Positions 7,125 through 14,500 of a stretch of 15,582 bases of DNA are shown here, piece after piece (position 1 is the stretch's first letter; the number at the start of each line of letters is the position of its first letter). Below the pieces are notes generated by a model, which worked only from the letters and a program-made list of their open reading frames with translations, was not told the DNA's origin and did not search any database. This stretch comes from Porphyromonadaceae bacterium UBA7207 (lineage in GTDB: Bacteria; Bacteroidota; Bacteroidia; Bacteroidales; Muribaculaceae), in contig DKUJ01000015.1 in NCBI GenBank assembly GCA_002490635.1, forward strand, positions 42,336 to 57,917, read 5' to 3'. The position numbers and the translations under genes are program-made.

Positions 7125-7888
7125 CCGATATACGCCCTCTTCCATGTGCCCGCAGGCGCATGAACATGTTCTACCTCATCGACACCTCGGGGTCGATGAA
7201 CCATAACGGCTGCATCGAAAGCGTCAACGAGGCCATGCCGGAAATAATAGAAATACTCCGCGATGTCACTCTCGGCAACAAAGACTACGGCGAGATTTTC
7301 GTGAACTGCATAGCATTCAGCAACCGCGCAAGATTACTGGAGCCTATGCCGGTTTCGGCACTCGACTATTCGTGGAGCAATCTCGAGGCATACGGACTCA
7401 CCAACATGGGCGAAGCCTTCGACCTGCTCGACGCACAGTTGCGTCCCGAAGCCGCACTGGGAGCCACGGCCGGCAATCTCCGCCCGGCAGTGATTCTGCT
7501 CTCCGACGGCGACCCCGACTCTGGATGGGAGAGCCATCTGGAGTCGCTGCGCGAGAATCCATGGTTCGCCGACTCGTACAAGATAGCGATTGCCATCGGC
7601 GCCGCACCCGACAAAGTTGCCATGCGAAAAGCCATCTCGGAATTCACTGCCATAGGAGGCAAAGGCAGTGTGATAAGCGTTACCGACATGGGAAAACTCA
7701 CCGAAGTGATACGCACGGTGTCGGCTACGGTGAGCCGCATAGCCTCCCGCGCACGCGTCCGCACCGAAACCGGAACCGAAACCGAAACCGTCGACAGTCA
7801 GATCCATGCAGGCATAAGCGCCGCCCTCGAACCGCTCGACGGAGTGGATATTTCTGCCATAGCGCCCGACAGCCCGTTCTGGGACTGA
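7115..7888 (+). CDS. TerY-like VWA domain protein of the kinase-phosphatase triad
   Basis: A 257-residue, probably cytosolic von Willebrand factor A protein. The metal-ion-dependent adhesion site is complete: D23-T-S25-G-S27, Thr96 in LTNMGEAF, and Asp131 in LLSDGDPDSGW. Such domains bind partners through a bridging divalent metal. In TerY-P triads the VWA protein is thought to be a scaffold or phosphorylated adaptor between kinase and phosphatase; E. coli YegL is the counterpart. The C-terminal end has a Thr/Glu linker encoded by imperfect ACCGAA hexamers (7763-7786), then about 35 residues of unknown fold. The ATG at 7115 overlaps the kinase gene by 10 bases. A later in-frame ATG at 7160 (Met16) would still retain the whole domain. 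The stop lies 4 bases before the phosphatase ATG, so translation is probably coupled. Confidence 0.9.
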   Translation: MPLTDIRPLPCARRRMNMFYLIDTSGSMNHNGCIESVNEAMPEIIEILRDVTLGNKDYGEIFVNCIAFSNRARLLEPMPVSALDYSWSNLEAYGLTNMGEAFDLLDAQLRPEAALGATAGNLRPAVILLSDGDPDSGWESHLESLRENPWFADSYKIAIAIGAAPDKVAMRKAISEFTAIGGKGSVISVTDMGKLTEVIRTVSATVSRIASRARVRTETGTETETVDSQIHAGISAALEPLDGVDISAIAPDSPFWD

Positions 7889-7892
7889 TGCC

Positions 7893-8840
7893 ATGTTCCT
7901 CTCATCAGCCTATACCACCGGCGAACAGCACATCCTGGCCGGACTTCCCTGCCAGGACCGGGCCGCAGCCATAGAGACCTTAACCGCCAACGGCTCCGCG
8001 ACAATTATATCCGTAGCCGACGGACACGGGCACCAAACCCACTTCCGGAGCCACATCGGTGCCGAACTGGCAATAAAGGCAGCTGAGGAATGTATCGGCC
8101 GGCTCGCGCCGGAAATCGCACACGGCGACGTGGCACCGGAAGCCCTGCCAAAAGCCATTATGGAATGCTGGTCCGAGGCTGTAGGCTCTCACATGGAAGC
8201 CAATCCATGCCCGCCACCACCCGACACGGAATGCCATATTCCATACGGATGCACTCTTCTTGCAGCATGGACACTGGATGGCTTCTCGATGTTCCTACAG
8301 CTTGGCGACGGACTATGCGTGGCCGTGGACAGCCTCGGCACTGCCACTGTGCCCGTACCGGCCGACCCGCAGTGCCACGACGGCAACACGACATCCATGT
8401 GCGGGCTGTCTCCTGCCGACTTCCGCATAGCCACCTCCGCTTCGCCGATAGCGCTTGCCATGCTTTGCACCGACGGCATCAGCGACATATCGCCCGACGC
8501 CGACTTTCTTGCCGCCGATCTCTCACACAGCATACTGCGTGGCTTCCTCGACGAAGGTCCGGAACAGTTCGCGGCAACCCTAAGAGCATCCCTGCCGGAA
8601 CTGTCGCGTTCGGGAGGAGGCGACGATGCCGCCATAGCCCTGTGGATAAATCCCGCACTTGCTGCCTGCGCAGTTCACGGGCTGCGCTCCCGCTTGACCG
8701 ACACCATGACACTTCGCAGACAAAGCATTGCAAACGAACTCGACACACTTGCCGGCGACAATTCCAATCACGCCATCTACCGTCGCAAAGTACTTCTGGA
8801 ATCACTTGACATAATCGAATCACGCATGGCATCATTATGA
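7893..8840 (+). CDS. PP2C-type Ser/Thr protein phosphatase of the triad
   Basis: A 315-residue metal-dependent PP2C phosphatase, expected to reverse the phosphorylation made by the neighbouring kinase, as YegK/PphC does for YegI in E. coli. The metal-binding core is recognisable: Q21-D22 in LPCQDRAA, D43-G-H-G in SVADGHGHQTHF, GCTLLAAW and QLGDG in the central sheet, D194 in LCTDGISD, and D244-D245 in GGGDDAAIAL. The catalytic domain ends near 255. The remaining 60 residues, rich in Arg and Leu, look helical and may be a docking tail. No membrane segment is present. The ATG at 7893 was chosen over the ATG at 7888, which overlaps the VWA stop but is in another frame. Its own stop overlaps the next start as ATGA. 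Confidence 0.92.
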   Translation: MFLSSAYTTGEQHILAGLPCQDRAAAIETLTANGSATIISVADGHGHQTHFRSHIGAELAIKAAEECIGRLAPEIAHGDVAPEALPKAIMECWSEAVGSHMEANPCPPPPDTECHIPYGCTLLAAWTLDGFSMFLQLGDGLCVAVDSLGTATVPVPADPQCHDGNTTSMCGLSPADFRIATSASPIALAMLCTDGISDISPDADFLAADLSHSILRGFLDEGPEQFAATLRASLPELSRSGGGDDAAIALWINPALAACAVHGLRSRLTDTMTLRRQSIANELDTLAGDNSNHAIYRRKVLLESLDIIESRMASL

Positions 8841-9559
8841 ATACAGACCACCATCTTGCCTTTCTCGGAATTGCCACCGGAGAAACCGGCAGCCGTTGCG
8901 TGGTTTGCGGCCGGAATATCGACAGCGACAACTACCACGTCGACCGCTACAACCGCCGGGCATGCACGTGCCACAACGTTCAGTGCTGTTGCTTCTGCGG
9001 CCGCATAATAGGAAATGATGCTGTGGATGTGCCATATTTCGGAACCGCATGCGGCCGCTGCGGCAGTGAACGCAGCTACGACGAACTGGAAACCATCCGT
9101 ACATTCTGCTATTCCTTCTTTGCCAGCCACAAACTATACCTGCCCGCCGTCCGCATCTGCCTGCTGTCGGCTGAAGAGATGCAACTCGCCCACGGCAGCC
9201 CCGAGGGTACCCCGCGAGGCGTGGCATCGAGAAACTCCTCTGGCTACCGCATCGACCTCATGCGTCAGCTCTCGCGAATCGGGATGGCCAAAACCCTGGC
9301 CCACGAACTCGCGCACCTCTGGCAATGGCACCGCAACATCGATGCGCCGCACACATATTGCGAAGGGTTCTGCAATCTTGTGGCATCGCTTGTCGTTTCA
9401 CAGATAAGCAAAACCGAAGCACTGGTGATTCTTCACCAGATGATGGAAAACCCCGATCCCGCCTATGGAGCCGCCTTCCGCGAACTGAAAATCGTTTACG
9501 ACATCCACGGATGGCAGACGCTTATAGAGGCTATGAAAACGTTTCAGGACCGGTCTTAA
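8837..9559 (+). CDS. LIM-like zinc-binding protein with DA1-type metallopeptidase domain
   Basis: The 240-residue product has two parts. Residues 21-75 are cysteine-rich: C21-x2-C24, then C43, C45, H46, C50, C51, C52, C54 and C72-x2-C75. The spacing fits a binuclear LIM-like treble clef, although which of C43-C52 bind zinc is unclear. Residues about 85-235 resemble the DA1-like peptidase: a hydrophobic helix with H156-E157-L-A-H160 and, 16 residues after H160, E176-G-F-C-N, giving the HExxH...E zinc site of a gluzincin-type peptidase. Plant DA1 is a ubiquitin-regulated peptidase with the same LIM-then-peptidase order; here the substrate is unknown. It overlaps the PP2C stop by 4 bases (ATGA), tying its synthesis to the phosphatase. 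A possible role is a protease controlled by phosphorylation. Its 3' end overlaps a leftward gene by 29 bases. Confidence 0.8.
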   Translation: MNTDHHLAFLGIATGETGSRCVVCGRNIDSDNYHVDRYNRRACTCHNVQCCCFCGRIIGNDAVDVPYFGTACGRCGSERSYDELETIRTFCYSFFASHKLYLPAVRICLLSAEEMQLAHGSPEGTPRGVASRNSSGYRIDLMRQLSRIGMAKTLAHELAHLWQWHRNIDAPHTYCEGFCNLVASLVVSQISKTEALVILHQMMENPDPAYGAAFRELKIVYDIHGWQTLIEAMKTFQDRS

Positions 9560-9758
9560 GTGCTTGATGCACGCGCTTCCGTATTGTTCTTTCTGCAGTA
9601 AGCTCAAATTCACCGTCGACATAGCTGGTGTCTGGTGTCTCCGCCGTGAAAATCTCGACCCTGTCTACAGCGTAGCCATCATCGGCCATTGCAACCAGCG
9701 CAGGCGACACAACCGTACCGTCCGGCATATGGAGTTTGCGAATCAGCAGACGTTTCAC
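9531..9758 (-). CDS. Small conserved-looking protein of unknown function
   Basis: A 75-residue soluble protein, not recognised. It reads like a compact beta-strand domain: MKRLLIRKLHMPDGTVVSPA, then two further strands around VEIFTAETP and FELTA, and a basic, helical C-terminus (ERTIRKRVHQ). The gene is supported by its GTG start, which overlaps the TGA stop of the preceding lipoprotein gene as GTGA, the same arrangement used by lspA in this operon. It is probably the last gene of the ileS-lspA block. Its final 29 bases overlap, in antisense, the end of the LIM/DA1 gene. No signal peptide or membrane segment is seen. A role tied to lipoproteins would rest on position alone. Confidence 0.65.
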   Translation of the reverse strand: MKRLLIRKLHMPDGTVVSPALVAMADDGYAVDRVEIFTAETPDTSYVDGEFELTAERTIRKRVHQALKTGPETFS

Positions 9759-10567
9759 AGGCTGTCGGAAGGGGCTTCGTAGTTACGTACTGTGCGCTGC
9801 ATATAGCGTTGCGAATATCGCTCGGCATCCAGACGCTTGCGCACAAGCTGCATGCTGTCGAGACGCACTGTGTTGCCCTCCGCTATGTCGGCGGTAAGGT
9901 ACCCGCTGAGTCTTGTTATATTACGCGTGGAATCGGAACGGAACACCAGCTCGCGCCAGCCATTATTGCCGAATCGCGTGTGCACGGTCTCGACAGTACC
10001 GTCGCTGTACTGTGCGGCAATGGCCCAGTCGCTCGCCGCACCGTTCTCGATAAACTTGGCACGCCATGTGTAGGTGTCGCCGGCTTCCCAGTTGTCATCG
10101 CTCGCAAAAGCGAAAGTGATGGTAGCCGACGGCGACAAACTGCCGAACGACATATAGCGCGGATGCGGCCACACGTCGACGGAATCTCCGGCCATGGATA
10201 GCGCGGCTTCTGCCGCCACACGGTTGCCGGTCTCGATGAGCCTGTGCTCGAGAATCTCTATGGTACGGTCGTAGACATCCATATACCTGGTTATGTGCCT
10301 TCCGTACCAGGCCATCGACGAGTCTACGGTGACAGCGTCGACTCCATGCGCGGCATACACACTCTGCTTGAACGCCTGCTTGGACGAATCGCTCTGGTAC
10401 TGGTTGCGGTTCATCTCCACCACAGCCTCGCCGACATGCACGTCGGCCATGAGCTGAGCCATTTCCTCGGGCTGTATCACATCAGAGGGCACACGGTGGC
10501 AGGCGGCGAACACAAGCAACGCCGAAATCGCCGCCGAAAGCCTATTTATCGTCGGCCGAGGGAGCAT
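9755..10567 (-). CDS. DUF4296-type lipoprotein
   Basis: A 270-residue predicted lipoprotein. The signal peptide MLPRPTINRLSAAISALLVF ends with A-A-C23, a good lipobox. Residues about 27-110 resemble the DUF4296 domain: P-SDVIQPEEMAQLMADVHV followed by EAVVEMNRNQY, then DSSMAWYGRHITRYMDVYDR. The second half (about 125-265) is a beta-rich extension with aromatic and acidic residues, compatible with a surface-exposed or ligand-binding module; this part is not recognised. Its function is unknown. The start at 10567 lies 26 bases inside the lspA coding region, so translation is probably coupled to lspA, the peptidase that would process this very protein. Its stop overlaps the start of the next small gene by 4 bases (GTGA). 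Confidence 0.78.
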   Translation of the reverse strand: MLPRPTINRLSAAISALLVFAACHRVPSDVIQPEEMAQLMADVHVGEAVVEMNRNQYQSDSSKQAFKQSVYAAHGVDAVTVDSSMAWYGRHITRYMDVYDRTIEILEHRLIETGNRVAAEAALSMAGDSVDVWPHPRYMSFGSLSPSATITFAFASDDNWEAGDTYTWRAKFIENGAASDWAIAAQYSDGTVETVHTRFGNNGWRELVFRSDSTRNITRLSGYLTADIAEGNTVRLDSMQLVRKRLDAERYSQRYMQRTVRNYEAPSDSL

Positions 10568-11186
10568 ACCACTTCCGTCCCAGATATTTGGAATAGAAAA
10601 GAATAACCATGAACATGCCCACGGTTATGGCCGCGTCGGCAAGATTGAACACAGGGTCGAAGAACGAGAACGCAGTACCGCCTACCCACGGAATCCACTG
10701 CGGCCACTGGAACGAGAACAGCGGGAAATACAGCATGTCCACCACAAGGCCGTGAAACCATGTTCCATAGCCATGGCCGAACTCCACAGTTGTGGCCACT
10801 TCGGGGGGATATGGATTGGTGAATATCTCGCCATAGAACACACAGTCGATGATATTGCCTAGTGCGCCGGCGCACACCAGCGCCACCGCCACAATATATC
10901 CCACCGGAACCAGCGCGGCCTTGACAAGCCGGGCAAGGTACCATGTGAGCACGCTCACCAGACCTATACGGAAGCAGGTGAGCATGAGCTTGCTGCCGAA
11001 CTCCATCCCGAAGGCCATGCCGTTGTTCTGGATAAAGCGAAGATGAAACCAGGATAGAATCTCTACATCCTCTCCGAGGTAGAAATTCGTCTTCACCCAG
11101 AATTTCATCAGCTGGTCGAGCACAATCACCGCCGCCGCAGTGACAACGGCCACTGCGGCGAGGCGTTTCGAGGAAATATTGTTCAC
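10542..11186 (-). CDS. lspA: Lipoprotein signal peptidase (signal peptidase II)
   Basis: LspA is the inner-membrane aspartic peptidase that removes the signal peptide from diacylated prolipoproteins. The 214-residue product has four hydrophobic helices. Its motifs are D24-Q-x-x-K28, N55-G-M-A-F59, G110-N-I-I-D114, the catalytic V149-D150-M, and F180-N-L-A-D184, the second catalytic aspartate. Compared with the short E. coli enzyme it has an insertion of about 28 residues (120-147) between GNIID and VVD, as is common in Bacteroidota. The GTG at 11186 is chosen over an ATG 30 codons upstream because it gives a normal N-terminus and forms a GTGA overlap with the stop of the zinc-finger gene. The extra residues of the longer version are cysteine-rich nonsense from the overlap. 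Confidence 0.94.
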   Translation of the reverse strand: MNNISSKRLAAVAVVTAAAVIVLDQLMKFWVKTNFYLGEDVEILSWFHLRFIQNNGMAFGMEFGSKLMLTCFRIGLVSVLTWYLARLVKAALVPVGYIVAVALVCAGALGNIIDCVFYGEIFTNPYPPEVATTVEFGHGYGTWFHGLVVDMLYFPLFSFQWPQWIPWVGGTAFSFFDPVFNLADAAITVGMFMVILFYSKYLGRKWYAPSADDK

Positions 11187-11560
11187 TTGCGGTTTATCTT
11201 CTCGTTGACACATAGCGTGGCATGAGGCACAGCCCGCAGGCGCTCCTTGGGAATGAGCGTGCCACACACGCGGCACACGCCATAGGTCTTGTTTTCAATT
11301 CGCGTGAGCGCGCCCCTGAGGTGGGAGATAAACTGGCGCTGACGTTCGGCAAGGCGGGCGTTGGCTTCGCGTTCATTCACGTCGGCAGCCTCTTCCAGTG
11401 CCTTGAATGTAGGGGAGGTATCGCCGGTGCCGTTGCCGTGGCTGTTGTTGATTGCTTCCACCAACTCGTCGTAGAGTTCCTGGGCAGCGGCGATCTTGTC
11501 ATTTATAAGCTTGCGGAACTCTTCGAGCTCGGCATCGCTGTATCTTTCTTTTTCGCTCAT
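11183..11560 (-). CDS. TraR/DksA-like zinc-finger regulator
   Basis: A 125-residue protein with the TraR/DksA layout: a predicted N-terminal coiled coil (about 8-90, broken by the Gly/Asn/Ser-rich turn at 38-50) and a C-terminal zinc-finger segment. The finger reads C96-x2-C99...C117-x2-E120, so the fourth usual cysteine is glutamate. From memory, Bacteroidota members often keep the PKERLRAVPHATL signature while losing cysteines. DksA proteins enter the RNA polymerase secondary channel and alter rRNA and stress promoters together with ppGpp. Whether this one does so is uncertain, since the canonical DksA coiled-coil tip (DxxDxA) has no clear equivalent; the nearest is EEAADVNEREA. It sits 11 bases after ileS and overlaps lspA by 4 bases. 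Confidence 0.88.
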   Translation of the reverse strand: MSEKERYSDAELEEFRKLINDKIAAAQELYDELVEAINNSHGNGTGDTSPTFKALEEAADVNEREANARLAERQRQFISHLRGALTRIENKTYGVCRVCGTLIPKERLRAVPHATLCVNEKINRK

Positions 11561-11571
11561 TACTTGTGGTA

Positions 11572-14500
11572 TTAGGCCTGCGATATGGCGATTCTTACTT
11601 CTGTGCCGTCGATATCGAGTGTCTCGGTGCGTTCGGCGGTTTCGGGTATCCGGCTCACGATGGCGTCGGCAAGCACCTGGCCGCCGATATAATCGGCATA
11701 GCCTTCCACGGTGCTCCGCACCTGTTCGTTTCCTTCGATTGCCAGACTTATGTGGTCGGTTATCTGGAGACCATACTGCTTGCGCAGATTCTGGATGCGG
11801 TTCACCAGCTCACGGGCAAGACCTTCGGCAGCCAGTTCGGGAGTGATGTCGATATCCAGAGCCACAGTCAGGGAGCCTTCGTTGGCAACAAGCCATCCCT
11901 TGATATCCTCGGCGACAATCTTCACGGCGTCAACGGGAACCCGGGTCACTTCGCCTTCGACTTCAAGGTCGATGTAGCCGTTTGCTTCCAGAGCCGCTAT
12001 TTCGGCTCTTCCCATCGATTTGATTCTTGCTGCCGCGGCTTTCATGCGCTTGCCGAACATAGGACCAAGACGTTTGAAATCGGGGTCAACACGCTTCACG
12101 AACACGGCGTTGTCGTTGCCGACCACCTCGATATTCTTAATGTTGACCTCGGCAGCAACGATAGGAGCTATCGCCTGGATATCTGCGGTGGCCGCAGTGT
12201 CGGCAGCCGGCAGGAGCATCTTGGCCAGCGGCTGGCGTACTTTGATGTTGGCCTTCTTGCGGAGTCCGAGAGCAAGCGATGTAAGGCGCTGTGCCAGCGA
12301 CATGCGACGTTCCAGCGCGGTGTCGATAAGCGCGGTGTCCGCCTTGGGGAATTCGGCCAGATGCACGCTGGGGGCACCGGTAAGGTCGCGGAACAGACGG
12401 TCGCAGAAGAAAGGTGCCACCGGGGCGGCCAGCAGTGCCAGGGTGGAGAGGCAGGTATGGAGGGTCTGATATGCGGCAAGTTTGTCGGAATCCATTTTGC
12501 CGCCCCAGAAACGCTTGCGGTTGAGACGCACATACCAGTTGGAAAGATCGTCGAGTACGAAACTTCCTATCGCACGCACGGCGCGGGTGGGCTCATAGTC
12601 GTCGTAGGCTTCGGTGACTTCCTTCACAAGCGTGTTCAGCAGTGAAAGAATCCAGCGGTCGATTTCCGGGCGCTCGCTCACGGGCACCTGTGCCTCTTCG
12701 CCGGTGAAGCCGTCGACATTGGCATACATGGCAAAGAAGGAATAGGTGTTGCCGAGCGTCGCGAAGAATTTTCTTGCGGTCTCGGCCACACCCTCGGGAT
12801 CGTATTTGAGGTTGTCCCACGGCGAAGAGGTGGCAATCATATACCAGCGCACAGGGTCGGATCCGTACTTCTCGATTGTGGTGAACGGATCCACGGCATT
12901 GCCTTTGCGCTTGCTCATCTTCTCACCGTTCTTGTCGAGCACCAGCCCGTTGGAAACCACAGCCTTGAAGGCAGTGGAGCCGAAAACCATGGTTGCGATG
13001 GCATGGAGTGTGAAGAACCAGCCGCGTGTCTGGTCCACGCCCTCGGCGATGAAGTCGGCGGGGAAAAGGCTGCCGTTGTCGAATGCTTCCTTGTTTTCGA
13101 AAGGATAGTGAATCTGGGCATATGGCATGGACCCGCTGTCGAACCATACGTCGATAAGATCGGTCTGGCGATGCATCGGTTCTCCCGAAGGAGCCACAAG
13201 CACGATGTCGTCGACATAGGGACGGTGCAGGTCGATGCGGTCGTAGTTTTCCGCGGAATAGTCGCCTGGCACGAAGCCTTTGTCGCGCAAGGGATTGGAG
13301 GTCATCACTCCGGCGGCCACAGCCTTGTCGATTTCATTGAAGAGAGTCTCCACGGAATCGATGCATACTTCTTCCTTGCCGCTTTCGGTACGCCATATGG
13401 GCAGAGGGGTTCCCCAGAAGCGTGAACGCGACAGGTTCCAGTCCTGAAGATTCTCAAGCCACTTTCCAAAGCGTCCTGTGCCGGTCGAGGCCGGTTTCCA
13501 CTTTATGGTGCCGTTCAGTTCGATAAGCTGGTCGCGCACGGCAGTGGAGCGGATGAACCAGCTGTCGAGCGGGTAATACAGCACAGGCTTGTCGGTACGC
13601 CAGCAGTGCGGATAGTTATGCACATGCTTGGCAATGGAGAGCACCTGGCCTTTGGCCTTGAGGTCCATGCATATGGCCACGTCGAGAGTCTCGGTGGTTT
13701 CGTCGGCTTCGGGGTCGTAGGCGTTCTTGACGTATCGGCCTGCCCATTCCGAATAGGCTTCAGTGTCCACCATGGATGCCACGAAACCGGGGTCGAGATC
13801 CTCCAGACGATAGAAACGCCCGGTAAGGTCTACCATTGGGCGCAGATTGCCTTCACGGTCGATCATGTGCAGCGGTGGCACACCGGCGGCACGCGACACC
13901 CTGAGGTCGTCGGCACCGAATGTTCCTGCGATATGCACAATGCCTGTACCGTCGGCGGTGGATACGTAGTCACCCGGAATCACACGGAAAGCGCCCTCTC
14001 CCGGATTTACCCACGGGAGCAGCTGGCGATAATGCATGCCGGTGAGCTGTTCGCCCTTCACAGTGCCGACGACACGGTAAGGCACCACCTTGCTGCCGGC
14101 TACGAAGCCTTCCATATCGGCTTCGGCACCTTCGGGCTTGAAGTATGAGCCGATGAGCTCTGTAGCGATGGCTACAGTGATTTTTTCGCCGTTATACGGG
14201 TTGAAAGTGTGCAGTACCGAATATTCTATCGCCGGCCCCACGGCAAGCGCGGTATTGCTCGGAAGAGTCCAAGGTGTTGTGGTCCACGCAGGCAGACAGG
14301 CCTTGCCCCAGCCTGTGAGAATATCGATAGGATCGGTCAACTCGAACAATGCCGTGCAGGTGGTATCCTTCACATCGCGGTAGCAACCCGGCTGGTTGAG
14401 CTCGTGACTGCTGAGTCCGGTACCTGCGGCGGGGCTATACGGCTGTATGGTATAGCCTTTGTACAGCAACCCTTTGGAGTGAAGCTGTGCAAGAAGCCAC

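Noticed and set aside
7888..7892. ATG overlapping the VWA stop (TGATG) as a coupled start for the phosphatase.
   Set aside because: It is in a different frame from the PP2C; the correct ATG is 5 bases further at 7893.
11187..11276. ATG giving a 30-residue longer LspA.
   Set aside because: The extra residues come from the overlapping zinc-finger gene and do not resemble LspA; GTG at 11186 fits the family and forms a GTGA overlap.
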